Source of the DNA: Leptospira hartskeerlii
GTDB lineage: Bacteria; Spirochaetota; Leptospiria; Leptospirales; Leptospiraceae
Reading direction: 5' to 3'
DNA: 64,000 nt
Assembly (NCBI RefSeq): GCF_002811475.1
Contig: NZ_NPDL01000001.1
Span: 496,001-560,000, forward strand
Under the pieces are notes generated by a model. It worked only from the letters and a program-made list of their open reading frames with translations, did no database searches and had not been told where the DNA came from. The translations under genes were made by a program, and so were the position numbers. Shown here one piece after another: positions 44,051-53,263 of this stretch; the first letter of the stretch is position 1, and each line of letters starts with the position of its first letter.

Positions 44051-44176
44051 ATTGATATCTTTTTATTTAGGATAGGAATGTGGAAGTAAAAGTCCTCAGA
44101 AGAAAAGTAAAAATCGAGTTTCAGAATATTTTGAATCGCGTCGAATCTTATGATAGGACTATATTAAAATAATTGT

Positions 44177-44581
44177 TCATCCGCGTAAATTTTCCCTTAA
44201 AGCATCCTCGATCTCTATTTTTAGTGCTTTGGTCGAGTAATGGATCTCAAGTAAGGAATAGACCAAAGATAAGATCATCAATAGAAGGGATGCTCCAAAG
44301 AAGAACCAAGCTAGATTATTACTTAAGGAAATAGATCCGATAGAAAGTGTACATGAAATTAAGCTCAGGATCCTGGACGATTGAGAATATCTTACGAGTG
44401 ATATCCGAAATCTTAAGTTTTTTACCTGCGCTACAAGGAGTTCCTCTCGGCTTTCTCGGTACTTTTCCAGAAGTTGTCTTGCAAGAGAAGCGAGTCCGAA
44501 AAATCGATTTGTAAACGCCAACATCAAAAGAGAAATAGCAGGAAAAAGTAATCCAGGAGTATTATAAGAAAGTGAATCCAT
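44177..44581 (-). CDS. DUF2721-type membrane protein
   Basis: About 134 residues. First helix PGLLFPAISLLMLAFTNRFFGLASLARQL, a charged middle with EKYRESREELL and KNLRFRISLVRYSQ, then two helices (ILSLISCTLSIGSISL and AWFFFGASLLLMILSLVYSLLEI). This pattern is typical of DUF2721. Function is unknown. I use the ATG at 44581; a TTG at 44620 would add 13 residues overlapping the divergent tetR leader. Head-to-head with the TetR gene. Confidence 0.72.
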   Translation of the reverse strand: MDSLSYNTPGLLFPAISLLMLAFTNRFFGLASLARQLLEKYRESREELLVAQVKNLRFRISLVRYSQSSRILSLISCTLSIGSISLSNNLAWFFFGASLLLMILSLVYSLLEIHYSTKALKIEIEDALRENLRG

Positions 44582-44624
44582 AAAGCAAGCGACTGATGCG
44601 TATTGATTTAAAACAATCAATAAA

Positions 44625-44638
44625 TGAGATACCTCTCA
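44625..44638. promoter_or_regulatory. inverted repeat upstream of tetR (aromatic cluster)
   Basis: TGAGA-TACC-TCTCA (5-bp arms), 45 bases before the tetR ATG. The left half TGAGATA recurs in the repeat at 46489-46529 and again at 46677-46683, which suggests autoregulation. Confidence 0.4.
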
Positions 44639-44682
44639 ATATTGTAGTTGCTCGTGCGAGTTTTGTAGATGTAATGGTAGTC

Positions 44683-45318
44683 ATGGCAATTGCGAAACGT
44701 AGAAAAGTTCTACTTCCTAAACGAGAAAGAACAAGGGCACAAATTATGAATGCGGCTCTTAGATTATTCGCGGTCAAAGACGCAGGAGAGACTTCGATTG
44801 CAGAAGTTTCTGCGGAAGCCGAAATTGCAAACGGGACTTTTTACAATTATTTCAAAACGAAAGAAGAATTATTAGAAGCTTCTGCTTTAGCATTGGCCGC
44901 GTCATTGGTTGCAGAAGCAGTTCGATTGATGCCTGATATTACGGACGGAGCCGAAAGAATGGCGTTGGGCGGAATGCTTTTTTTAAAAAGAGCAAGAAAC
45001 GATGCAGATTGGGCTTGGGCTTTGATCCGTATCGCCGCAGTTGCTCCTAGGATGAGTGAACTTCTTCGAGCTCAACCCTTGAAAGATATGCAAAAGGCTA
45101 TCAAAGCTGGAAAATTTTCGATCGATTCAGAAGAATCTGCTTTGGGTTTATACATCGGTGCTTTACATTATGGGATAAGGAACATTCTAGAAGGAAGAGC
45201 GAAAAATAAATCTCATGATGTGGAAATGATCGCTTTTGTTCTAAAAGCATTCGGCGTTTCCGCAACTACCGCTAAGAATATCTCTCAAAGAGCCTTTGAT
45301 CGAGCTTGGAAAGAATAG
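44683..45318 (+). CDS. TetR-family regulator, probable controller of the aromatic cluster
   Basis: About 211 residues. The DNA-binding region ALRLFAVKDAGETSIAEVSAEAEIANGTFYNYFKTKEELL (about 24-64) is typical TetR (GTFYNYF). The start is uncertain: I use ATG 44683 (MAIAKRRK); the frame is open upstream to 44596. It is convergent with the amidohydrolase gene and shares the TGAGATA half-site with the amidohydrolase/meta-cleavage promoter region. That makes control of the divergent aromatic genes likely but unproven. The C-terminal ligand region is not diagnostic. Confidence 0.82.
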   Translation: MAIAKRRKVLLPKRERTRAQIMNAALRLFAVKDAGETSIAEVSAEAEIANGTFYNYFKTKEELLEASALALAASLVAEAVRLMPDITDGAERMALGGMLFLKRARNDADWAWALIRIAAVAPRMSELLRAQPLKDMQKAIKAGKFSIDSEESALGLYIGALHYGIRNILEGRAKNKSHDVEMIAFVLKAFGVSATTAKNISQRAFDRAWKE

Positions 45319-45344
45319 AAATCCTTTTTCAATATTCATTCCGA

Positions 45345-46415
45345 TTAGCGTTTTCTGGCTTTCGAGGCTAAACTTACAAATCGTTTGATCACTTCGAATT
45401 TGATCGCAGTACTTAAATTTATCCGATCAAAGACCGGTGCATTTCCGTAAATTTCCCCTTTTATTGCTAAGTTCGGAAAAAGTTTAAGCGCATGACCTCT
45501 ATCAATTCCGGTAAGTGTAGAAGTATCAAATTGTTTTAATTTGTTAAGTTCTTCTCTTTGGTGAATAAATAGGGGTTCTGGGGCGAATGGAAAATCACTA
45601 CCAAACAAAATATGGTCAGGTTCCACCAATTCTTTTAAAGCAGTCATTGCAAAAGGAGAAGGGGACAACGCAGTATCAAAGTAGAATCTTTTTAGATAAG
45701 TTAGAATTCCTTGAGGTGCTTTTTCTGAAATTTCAGGAAGAAGATTTCCTAAGGATACTCTCCAGGCAACATAAGGCAAAAATCCACCTGCATGAGCAAG
45801 TATCCATTTGATCCTTGGGTATTTTTCAAGAGTACCTGTATAGATCAGATTGACTGCAGCTCTTGTAGTATCGCAGAGAAACTCTAATATAAAACCGGGA
45901 GTTTTTAAACCTAATGTTTCGCTGCTTGGGTGAATATTAGGATGTACAAAAACTACTGCATTTCTTTTATCCAATTCGGCCATGAGTTCGTCAAAATCAG
46001 GATCTCCTAAAAATTTTCCTTTTGTGCTGGCAAGAAGAACGATACCTTCTGCTTTCAACGTATCTAAAGCGTAGACTGCCTCTTGAGTTGCTTCCTTTGG
46101 AAGAGGCATAGGCAAGATCGCAAAAGAGCCAAATCTTCCCGAATATATTTCCTTAATCTCTCTCGCATATTCATTACATCTACGAGCCAAAGAAACGGCT
46201 TCTTCGATATTTCCGAAGTACACCCCCGGAGAAGAGATGGAAGTAATAGCAGTTCGGATCCCATTTATATTCATCGCATCCAAGGAACGTTCTGGGCTCC
46301 AAGAAGGAAGAGGGGCCCCTGCAACGACTTTGATTCCCTGTCTATAGAGCGCCTCTGTGTAAAAAGAGGGAATAAAATGATGATGTACGTCGATTGCGCT
46401 AATTTGTTCACGCAT
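45345..46415 (-). CDS. amidohydrolase, ACMSD / decarboxylase-like
   Basis: About 356 residues of the metal-dependent amidohydrolase superfamily (amidohydro_2). N-terminal metal motif AIDVHHHF (about 7-14), FVHPNIHP (about 175), ILAHAGGFLPY (about 210) and GSDFPFAPEP (about 290). This order is shared with aminocarboxymuconate-semialdehyde decarboxylase and resorcylate/orsellinate decarboxylases, so decarboxylation of an aromatic or ring-cleavage acid is more likely than amide cleavage. The ATG at 46415 has GGAG 6 bases upstream. It is divergent from the meta-cleavage operon. Substrate unproven. Confidence 0.82.
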   Translation of the reverse strand: MREQISAIDVHHHFIPSFYTEALYRQGIKVVAGAPLPSWSPERSLDAMNINGIRTAITSISSPGVYFGNIEEAVSLARRCNEYAREIKEIYSGRFGSFAILPMPLPKEATQEAVYALDTLKAEGIVLLASTKGKFLGDPDFDELMAELDKRNAVVFVHPNIHPSSETLGLKTPGFILEFLCDTTRAAVNLIYTGTLEKYPRIKWILAHAGGFLPYVAWRVSLGNLLPEISEKAPQGILTYLKRFYFDTALSPSPFAMTALKELVEPDHILFGSDFPFAPEPLFIHQREELNKLKQFDTSTLTGIDRGHALKLFPNLAIKGEIYGNAPVFDRINLSTAIKFEVIKRFVSLASKARKR

Positions 46416-46488
46416 AAAAAACTCCAAGCCTCAATAGATCATAATGTTTTATAGAATATTTAAGATAACGGTAGTAATTTAAAAACAG

Positions 46489-46529
46489 TATATCTCATAA
46501 TTATGTGTACTATGTAATTATGAGATATA
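46489..46529. promoter_or_regulatory. perfect 15-bp inverted repeat between amidohydrolase and meta-cleavage operon
   Basis: TATATCTCATAATTA (46489-46503), 11-base spacer, TAATTATGAGATATA (46515-46529). The arms are perfect. It lies 74 bases upstream of the amidohydrolase and 233 bases upstream of the first meta-cleavage gene. The TATCTCA core also occurs at 46677-46683. A repressor operator is the likeliest reading; the neighbouring TetR is a candidate. Confidence 0.65.
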
Positions 46530-46673
46530 ATTCAAAAATAAGCAAAACGTCAAACTAGATTTATGGATTTTTTCCAAAAATAAGGTTCGTTTCCTGACGA
46601 GACTTCCCTTTTTTGTTGACAAAGGTTATTAATGAAGAATGTTGCAAAAAATAATTATACATTAAAAAATGAG

Positions 46674-46690
46674 AGTTATCTCAAATAACT
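46674..46690. promoter_or_regulatory. second inverted repeat before the meta-cleavage operon
   Basis: AGTTAT-CTCAA-ATAACT, 6-bp arms, 72 bases before the hydrolase ATG. It contains TATCTCA in the same orientation as the left arm of 46489-46529. The remaining gap (46416-46761) is AT-rich and holds no gene; a lone TTGACA at 46616 has no convincing -10 partner. Confidence 0.4.
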
Positions 46691-46761
46691 GATCGTCTGA
46701 TGAAGTCGGCGGTTCTAAGAAGCGACTTGGTTGGGTATAGAGAAGTTTTAAGGAAAGGGAT

Positions 46762-47652
46762 ATGGAACTGAGAAAGTCGGATTCACAAGCAGAACTAAAG
46801 AAATTATCTGTCGGAACAAGAAAGATCCAATTCTATGAAACTGGTACAGGTGAGCCGGTTTTAATGTTGCACGGAGGAGGGCCCGGAGCTTCCGGAATAT
46901 CGAATTATTCTAAGAATATAGAAATTCTTGCGGAAAATTTCAGGGTGATAGTTCCAGATATGCCAGGTTATGGAGGATCTTCGAAAGGAATTAATAGAAA
47001 GGATCCCTTTGGCGATCTTGCAGCTACGATGTTGCAATTTTTGAATGTTCTTGATGTCTCTAAGGTTCACGTAATTGGCAATTCTCTTGGTGGGGCATGC
47101 GCACTAAGGATGGGATTAGAAAAACCGAATATAATCTCTTCTCTCATCCTGATGGGACCTGGCGGAATAGATACTACTCGATCCCTCCCTACTAAAGGTT
47201 TAAATCGCCTTTTTGATTATTATTCTGGAAAAGGGCCAAGCTTAGAAAAGATCACTGACTTCATTCGAGAGTATTTGGTTTATGAAGGAAGCAAAGTTCC
47301 TTCGGCATTGATTGAAGAAAGATATAAGTCCAGTATAGATCCGGAAGTGGTCAAGGCTCCTCCCCTACGTAGACCAAAAGGGATCCCAAACTTTAAAAAT
47401 TTCGATTTTACCAGAGACCCGAGACTTATGAAATGCGAAATCCCAACATTAGTGTTATGGGGAACGGAAGATAAGGTAAATCGTCCAAGTGGGGGACTTT
47501 CCTTACAGAAACGCTTACAGAATTGCGATCTGTATTTATTCAATAAGACGGGTCATTGGGTACAATGGGAAAGAGCCGAGGAATTCAATTCCATTACGAA
47601 ATTATTTATCTCTTTGCATTCGCAATCGAAAGCGCTTGGGAGGATACAGTAG
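46762..47652 (+). CDS. mhpC: meta-cleavage product hydrolase (C-C bond hydrolase)
   Basis: A 296-residue alpha/beta hydrolase of the MhpC/BphD/HsaD group that splits the ring-fission dienoate into 2-hydroxypenta-2,4-dienoate and an acid. The oxyanion region LMLHGGGPGASG (34-45), nucleophile S108 (GNSLGG), D237 (WGTEDKV) and H265 (GHWVQWE) are all in place. The HGGGPGASG-type motif is characteristic of C-C hydrolases. AAGGAAAGG precedes the ATG. The stop directly abuts the dioxygenase ATG. Whether the substrate is of the phenylpropionate, biphenyl or steroid type cannot be decided. Confidence 0.85.
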   Translation: MELRKSDSQAELKKLSVGTRKIQFYETGTGEPVLMLHGGGPGASGISNYSKNIEILAENFRVIVPDMPGYGGSSKGINRKDPFGDLAATMLQFLNVLDVSKVHVIGNSLGGACALRMGLEKPNIISSLILMGPGGIDTTRSLPTKGLNRLFDYYSGKGPSLEKITDFIREYLVYEGSKVPSALIEERYKSSIDPEVVKAPPLRRPKGIPNFKNFDFTRDPRLMKCEIPTLVLWGTEDKVNRPSGGLSLQKRLQNCDLYLFNKTGHWVQWERAEEFNSITKLFISLHSQSKALGRIQ

Positions 47653-48636
47653 ATGTTCGAAGTTGGCTCGGAAAATCTATTCAATTCTGTAAAATTAGGA
47701 TACGTTATCGTCGAATCAGATCATTTAGAAAGATGGCTTACGTTTGGAAAGGATGCGATAGGTCTTCATGCAGAATATTTATCGGAAGATATGTTATCTT
47801 TCAGGATCGATCGGCATATTAGAAGATTCTTGATTAAGAAAGGAAATGCCGAGGACTTTACATCTCTCGGATTCCAGGTTAAAGATGAAAATTCTCTTAA
47901 AAGTATATTAGAAATATTAAAAGAACGAAGAATAGAGGTCCGAAGAGGAAGCGGAATAGATGCGAACCTGCGAGGAGTTGAGTCATTTTGGGAGTTTTTA
48001 GGTCCTAAGGGCTTGAGGATCGAAATCTTTATCAATCCAATTCTGACTGAAACTCCTTTGAATATGTTATCTAAAGGTTTTGTCACAGAGCAGTTTGGAA
48101 TGGGGCATTTTGCTATGGTTTCCAAACAACCTGAAAAGTTGATCGAATTCTGGAAAGAAATCTTCGGCGCGAGGATCAGCGATTATATTGAACAAAAAAT
48201 GTCAGGAGTAACGTTAGATATTACCTTTCTAAGAATGAATCCCCGCCATCATTCAATAGCAATAGCTGCGACAAGAGGCCTTCGTTTGGATCCACTCTCC
48301 ACACGGATCCAACATTTGAATATAGAAATGAGAAATTTGGAGGATATGACCAATGCTTATCAACGCTGTAAAGAATTGGGATTTGAGATCGCTCATGGGA
48401 TCGGGCAACACCCTAACGATCTAGAATTATCTTTCTATGTGATTACTCCTTCTGGTTTCGAATTCGAGGTGGGATGGAATCCTATCTCTGTAAGCGAGAT
48501 CGATTGGAAGCAAAATAAATATAAACAGATAAGCGCTTGGGGTCATGAGCCTGAAATCTCTACTGCATTATCTAGGTTTAATGAATTCAGGAGGGGGTTC
48601 TTTTCCCTGTTTCGTTCAGAATATATTCCGTTTTAA
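47653..48636 (+). CDS. type I extradiol ring-cleavage dioxygenase
   Basis: A 327-residue two-domain VOC-fold dioxygenase that opens a catechol ring next to the hydroxyls. Iron ligands H152 (GMGHFAMV), H221 (RIQHLNIEM) and E272 (GFEFEVGWNP) are present, with the catalytic H200 (NPRHHSIAIA) and Y262 of BphC-type enzymes. It is a type I (BphC/HsaC-like) enzyme; E. coli MhpB is of the unrelated LigB type. Located between the hydrolase and the FAD hydroxylase. The N-terminal domain lacks metal ligands, as usual. The favoured catechol is unknown. Confidence 0.88.
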   Translation: MFEVGSENLFNSVKLGYVIVESDHLERWLTFGKDAIGLHAEYLSEDMLSFRIDRHIRRFLIKKGNAEDFTSLGFQVKDENSLKSILEILKERRIEVRRGSGIDANLRGVESFWEFLGPKGLRIEIFINPILTETPLNMLSKGFVTEQFGMGHFAMVSKQPEKLIEFWKEIFGARISDYIEQKMSGVTLDITFLRMNPRHHSIAIAATRGLRLDPLSTRIQHLNIEMRNLEDMTNAYQRCKELGFEIAHGIGQHPNDLELSFYVITPSGFEFEVGWNPISVSEIDWKQNKYKQISAWGHEPEISTALSRFNEFRRGFFSLFRSEYIPF

Positions 48637-48656
48637 TATAGGAGGAATGATATATT

Positions 48657-50399
48657 ATGGAAAATTTCAATAACTCAAACGAACTCATTTATGATGTTGC
48701 GATTGTAGGATTAGGTCCTACTGGACTTACTCTCGCTCATATTTTAGGTAAAAGAGGGCTTAACATTATTGTCCTCGAAAAAGAACCAGTATTCTATGGG
48801 AACGCTAGAGCGGTATATACGGATGATGAATGTCTCAGGGTCTTTCAGGCTGCTGGCGTTGCTGACGACGTACATAAGGATATGATGTTTGATATCCCAG
48901 TTCAATTTACTTATGAAGATGGAGCTCCTATCGGTCAATATACACCCACAGGAACTCCCAATGGATGGCCCGTTGTTAACTTTTTATACCAACCTTATTT
49001 GGAAACAAAGCTCAGTGAAAAGTTAGGTCATTATGATAATGTCCGCATTCTTCGAGGAAGAGAATTTCGTTCGCTTGTGCAGGATCAGGAGGGAGTAACT
49101 GTTTATCATGTTGCTTCTGAAGGAACAGCTTACGGACAAAAATTAGAAAATCCTAAACCGAAAGAACTAGAGGATGAACAATCTATTAGAGCTTCGTTTG
49201 TCGTTGGTTGTGATGGAGGAAGAAGTAAGGTCCGCGAATTTTTAAACATAAAATTAAAAGGGAAAAATTTCCCTGAACCTTGGCTTGTCGTGGACTTAAG
49301 ACAGAAAAATTTGGAATTAGGACTTCGTCATTTACCATATTTCAATTTCTACTGCGATCCAAATGGTCCAGTCGTGAGTTGTCCTCAACCGGACGGTTAC
49401 CATCGATTTGAATTCAGACTTAAAGCAGGAACCTCCAAAGAATATATGGAAAGGCCGGAAACAATACGGATGTTATTATCTAAACATGTGAATCCGGATC
49501 ATTTCGAAATAAAACGTAGATTGGTATATACATTTAACGGACTCGTTGCGGAAAAATGGAGGGAAGGTCGAGTTCTTTTAGCGGGTGACGCTGCACATAT
49601 GACTCCTCAGTTTATGGGGCAGGGAATGAGTTCTGGGATCAGAGATGCTTTTAATCTAGGATGGAAATTAATCGAAGTGATCGGAGGAAGAGCAGAGGAA
49701 AGGTTATTGGATACATATCAGAGTGAACGATATTTTCACGCGAAGGCAATGATCCAAGTTTCTACGATCTTGAAGGACTTGGTTTCTTTGGAGAATAAGG
49801 TTCTTGCCGTATTGAGAAACAGTATATTAAGGATCATTAAAACAATTCCAAGTCTCTATAGAATTCTTCAGGAAGGAAAATTCAAACCTAAACCTAAATA
49901 TAAGAAGGGAAAGTATTTCGGCTTACCGAGAAATTCCGCCAATCTTCATGCAGGTACTCTGATACCTCAGCCTGATCTTCAGATCATGGATGGCACAATT
50001 AGAAAAATGGATCAAATTATTGGGAACTCCTTTGCTTTGATAGGTCAAGGGAACGATCCGAGAGAAGGTCTTTCCGATAAATCTCTTTCTTTTTTAAACT
50101 CACTTGGAACCAAGTATATTGCGATTTATGAAAAAGGAAGAAGGCCTCAAGGTATTCGTGGCGTTGGCAGGGACTTCGATCCAGATCTGAATGAAGTGGA
50201 AGACGTTTATAGCTTATTAAAGCCTTGGTTTGATGAGGCAGGATATAAGAAAAATGCACTAGTTTTACTTCGACCGGATAAATTCGTATTTGGTATGGCA
50301 AAGTTAAGCGGTGATAACCTTGTTGAAGAGTTAAAGCGTCAGCTTGGCATTAGTACTGCTGTACATAATACAAAAGGAAAATCGTTTGTTGGAGTTTAA
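48657..50399 (+). CDS. mhpA: FAD-dependent aromatic hydroxylase (MhpA-like)
   Basis: A 580-residue class A flavoprotein monooxygenase that probably adds a hydroxyl ortho to an existing one to make the catechol substrate of the dioxygenase. FAD motif GLGPTG (18-23), the DG motif GCDGGRSKVR (about 184-193) and the GD motif RVLLAGDAAHMTPQFMGQG (about 304-322) are present. Overall it resembles 3-(3-hydroxyphenyl)propionate hydroxylase, including a C-terminal thioredoxin-like region. AGGAGGAATG precedes the start. Substrate not determined by sequence. Confidence 0.85.
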   Translation: MENFNNSNELIYDVAIVGLGPTGLTLAHILGKRGLNIIVLEKEPVFYGNARAVYTDDECLRVFQAAGVADDVHKDMMFDIPVQFTYEDGAPIGQYTPTGTPNGWPVVNFLYQPYLETKLSEKLGHYDNVRILRGREFRSLVQDQEGVTVYHVASEGTAYGQKLENPKPKELEDEQSIRASFVVGCDGGRSKVREFLNIKLKGKNFPEPWLVVDLRQKNLELGLRHLPYFNFYCDPNGPVVSCPQPDGYHRFEFRLKAGTSKEYMERPETIRMLLSKHVNPDHFEIKRRLVYTFNGLVAEKWREGRVLLAGDAAHMTPQFMGQGMSSGIRDAFNLGWKLIEVIGGRAEERLLDTYQSERYFHAKAMIQVSTILKDLVSLENKVLAVLRNSILRIIKTIPSLYRILQEGKFKPKPKYKKGKYFGLPRNSANLHAGTLIPQPDLQIMDGTIRKMDQIIGNSFALIGQGNDPREGLSDKSLSFLNSLGTKYIAIYEKGRRPQGIRGVGRDFDPDLNEVEDVYSLLKPWFDEAGYKKNALVLLRPDKFVFGMAKLSGDNLVEELKRQLGISTAVHNTKGKSFVGV

Positions 50400-50400
50400 A

Positions 50401-51195
50401 ATGGGCGACTTAGAGGATTCTTCAAATATTCGATTAGCCGCTTTCGCATTACGAGAGGCGAGAAAGAATAGAAAAGCTATTCCGCCAATTACTCAGACTT
50501 ATGGTATTCATGGTTTAGAAATATCTTATGAAATTGCAAAGATCAACAATGCAGAAAGATTGAGAACTGGAGCTAAGGAGATTGGAAAAAAGATTGGATT
50601 AACTTCTAAGGCAGTTCAGATCCAATTAGGTGTAGACCAACCTGATTTCGGAACTCTTTTTTCTGATATGGAATATTTAGACTCGGATGAAGTGCCCACT
50701 TCTAAACTTCTCCAACCTAAAGTTGAAGCGGAAATAGCTTTCGTATTGGCAAATGATATACAAGGAAGTATATCAAGTTACGGTGAATTTTTAAATTCAA
50801 TCTTATATGCTCTTCCAGCTTTGGAGATAGTAGATAGCGCCATTGAGAATTGGAAGATAAAGCTAGAGGATACTGTAGCAGATAATGCTTCTTGCGGTCT
50901 TTTTGTATTGGGTAATCAGCCCGTTACTTTAGGAAATTTAGATTTGGCAGGTGTAGGAATGGTTCTTAGGAAGAACGGCGCAGTAGAATCTGTTGGATCT
51001 GGTGCAGCTTGTTTGAACCACCCACTAAGAGCGGCTTATTGGCTTGCAAAAAACTTAATAGAGAGAGGCCAAAGTCTGAAGGAGGGAGAGATTATTTTGT
51101 CCGGTGCATTAGGGCCTATGGTTTCTATTCGGTCTGGAGACGATTTGGATGCGGAGATCAAGGGGCTCGGAAGAGTTTCTTGTAAAATGATTTAA
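50401..51195 (+). CDS. mhpD: 2-keto-4-pentenoate hydratase
   Basis: A 264-residue enzyme of the MhpD/HsaE family that adds water to 2-hydroxypenta-2,4-dienoate, giving 4-hydroxy-2-oxovalerate. Family signatures: KKIGLTSKAVQIQLG (about 62-76), PKVEAEIAFVL (about 108-118), a metal-binding acidic cluster and LGPMVSIRSGDD near the C-terminus. The start ATG 50401 comes one base after the mhpA stop. A longer frame from 50344 lies inside mhpA and is not used. Next in pathway order after the hydrolase. Confidence 0.88.
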   Translation: MGDLEDSSNIRLAAFALREARKNRKAIPPITQTYGIHGLEISYEIAKINNAERLRTGAKEIGKKIGLTSKAVQIQLGVDQPDFGTLFSDMEYLDSDEVPTSKLLQPKVEAEIAFVLANDIQGSISSYGEFLNSILYALPALEIVDSAIENWKIKLEDTVADNASCGLFVLGNQPVTLGNLDLAGVGMVLRKNGAVESVGSGAACLNHPLRAAYWLAKNLIERGQSLKEGEIILSGALGPMVSIRSGDDLDAEIKGLGRVSCKMI

Positions 51196-51223
51196 TTATA
51201 TATTTTCAAATTAGGTGCTTCTT

Positions 51224-52180
51224 ATGGAAAGAAAAGTAAAAACAGCCATTATAGGATCCGGAAATATCGGAACTGATCTAATGATCAAGATCTTGAGAAA
51301 TTCAAAAAATCTGGAACTATGTGCTCTTGTTGGTATAGACCAAAACTCGGATGGATTGGCTAGAGCGAGCAGATTAGGAGTTCCAATCACTCACAAAGGA
51401 GTGCAAGGTTTGCTGGAACTTCCTAATTTTAATGAAATAGAGATTATATTTGATGCGACTTCCGCTTCTTCTCATGTTGAGAATGATAGAATATTAAGAA
51501 AAGAGAATCCAAATATTCGAATGATCGACTTAACTCCTGCTGCAATTGGTCCTTATTGTGTGCCAGTAGTAAACTTGGAGCAGAATATAGATCAAAAAAA
51601 TATCAATATGATCACTTGTGGCGGGCAGGCGACTGTTCCGATTGCGTATGCCGTTTCCAGGATTGTTGAGGTCCATTATGCGGAAATTGTTGCATCCATT
51701 AGTAGCAAATCTGCCGGGCCAGGCACTAGAGCAAATATAGATGAGTTTACGGAGACAACTTCGAAAGCACTGGAATTGGTTGGTGGAGCGAAAAAGGGGA
51801 AATCAATCATAGTAATGAATCCTGCTGAACCTCCTCCAATGATGAGAGATACAATTTACATCCTCTCAAAATTAGCGGATCAGTCGAAAATCGAAACATC
51901 GATATTAGAAATGGTAGAATTAGTTCAAAGTTATGTACCGGGATATCGACTGAAACAACATGTCTTATTTGATATCGTTCCTGAGGATAAACCTCTTAAA
52001 ATTCCTGGAATAGGTGCACTTTCCGGATTAAAGACCACCGTTCTTATCGAAGTAGAAGGAGCGGCTCATTATTTGCCATCGTTTGCTGGAAACTTGGATA
52101 TAATGACTTCCGCTGCATTGGCAACTGGGGAAAGGATCTCCAAATTAAGAAATTCTAAATTAAAGGAGATGGCGAAATGA
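51224..52180 (+). CDS. mhpF: acetaldehyde dehydrogenase (acylating)
   Basis: About 318 residues. It converts acetaldehyde to acetyl-CoA with NAD and CoA, and normally forms a complex with the aldolase MhpE to channel acetaldehyde. NAD motif GSGNIG (11-16); catalytic C132 (MITCGGQAT); the family block VNMNPAEPP-like ([14 protein letters not shown]) is present. The start at 51224 has AGGTG 7 bases upstream. Its end overlaps mhpE by 4 bases (ATGA), as expected for the complex partners. Confidence 0.92.
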   Translation: MERKVKTAIIGSGNIGTDLMIKILRNSKNLELCALVGIDQNSDGLARASRLGVPITHKGVQGLLELPNFNEIEIIFDATSASSHVENDRILRKENPNIRMIDLTPAAIGPYCVPVVNLEQNIDQKNINMITCGGQATVPIAYAVSRIVEVHYAEIVASISSKSAGPGTRANIDEFTETTSKALELVGGAKKGKSIIVMNPAEPPPMMRDTIYILSKLADQSKIETSILEMVELVQSYVPGYRLKQHVLFDIVPEDKPLKIPGIGALSGLKTTVLIEVEGAAHYLPSFAGNLDIMTSAALATGERISKLRNSKLKEMAK

Positions 52181-53202
52181 CTTTCCCTGAGAACAAGAAG
52201 CTTTTTATTTCGGATGTAACTTTACGTGATGGAAGTCACGCCATTCGCCATCAATATTCGCTTATTCATGTAAAAGATATCGTGCAAGCACTTGATGATG
52301 CTAAAGTGGATAGTATTGAAATAGCACATGGAGATGGGCTTCAAGGTTCCAGCTTTAACTATGGATTTTCAGCTCATACCGATTTGGAGATGATTGAAGA
52401 AGCTGCTCAAATTGTAAAATATGCAAAAATTGCAACTTTACTTCTTCCTGGCATTGGAACTATTCACGATCTAAAAGATGCGTATGACGCAGGGGTTCGA
52501 TCGGTAAGGGTCGCAACTCATTGTACGGAAGCAGATATTTCAAAGCAACATTTAGAATATGCAAACCATTTAGGGATGGATGCTGTCGGTTTTCTAATGA
52601 TGAGTCATATGATTTCCCCTCAAAAGTTGGCAGAACAAGGTAAATTGATGGAGAGTTATGGTGCCGAATGCATTTACGTAGTGGATTCAGGTGGAGCAAT
52701 GAATATGAATGATATTCGAGATCGTTTCCGAGCATTAAAAGATGTTTTGAGACCGGAAACTAAAACAGGGATCCACGCTCACCATAATCTTTCTTTAGGA
52801 GTAGCAAATTCGATTATTGCAGTCGAAGAGGGATGTGACCGCATTGATGCGAGCCTTGCTGGTATGGGAGCAGGCGCAGGAAATGCCCCTCTAGAAGTAT
52901 TTATTGCAGCAGCCTCTCGAATGAATTGGAATCATGGTACTGATCTTTTTATCCTAATGGATGCGGCAGAAGATTTGGTCCGTCCTCTACAGGATAGAGC
53001 AGTAAGAGTCGATCGAGAAACGTTAGCACTTGGATATGCAGGAGTTTATTCGAGCTTTTTACGTCATGCAGAGGAAGCTTCTCGCAAATTTGGTATCAAA
53101 ACAGTTGATATTCTTATCGAATTAGGTAAACGGAAAATGGTCGGTGGTCAAGAAGATATGATCATCGATGTAGCCTTGGATTTAGTGAAGGCTAAAGGAT
53201 AG
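52177..53202 (+). CDS. mhpE: 4-hydroxy-2-oxovalerate aldolase
   Basis: A 341-residue class II (metal-dependent) aldolase of the DmpG/MhpE type that splits 4-hydroxy-2-oxovalerate into pyruvate and acetaldehyde. [15 protein letters not shown] (12-26) supplies R17, D18 and H21. The metal ligands are D18 and HAHH (H200, H202). It overlaps mhpF by 4 bases; the two form the bifunctional complex in other bacteria. Last gene of the operon. With it the pathway ends in central metabolites. Confidence 0.92.
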   Translation: MTFPENKKLFISDVTLRDGSHAIRHQYSLIHVKDIVQALDDAKVDSIEIAHGDGLQGSSFNYGFSAHTDLEMIEEAAQIVKYAKIATLLLPGIGTIHDLKDAYDAGVRSVRVATHCTEADISKQHLEYANHLGMDAVGFLMMSHMISPQKLAEQGKLMESYGAECIYVVDSGGAMNMNDIRDRFRALKDVLRPETKTGIHAHHNLSLGVANSIIAVEEGCDRIDASLAGMGAGAGNAPLEVFIAAASRMNWNHGTDLFILMDAAEDLVRPLQDRAVRVDRETLALGYAGVYSSFLRHAEEASRKFGIKTVDILIELGKRKMVGGQEDMIIDVALDLVKAKG

Positions 53203-53263
53203 TTAATATGTCGGTAAGTAGTTAGTTCGATCGGGAGACGGCTTGTCGCAAGATAAGGTCAGA

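Noticed and set aside
46616..46621. TTGACA upstream of the meta-cleavage operon
   Set aside because: A perfect -35 match, but no acceptable -10 box at 16-18 bases; not called as a promoter.
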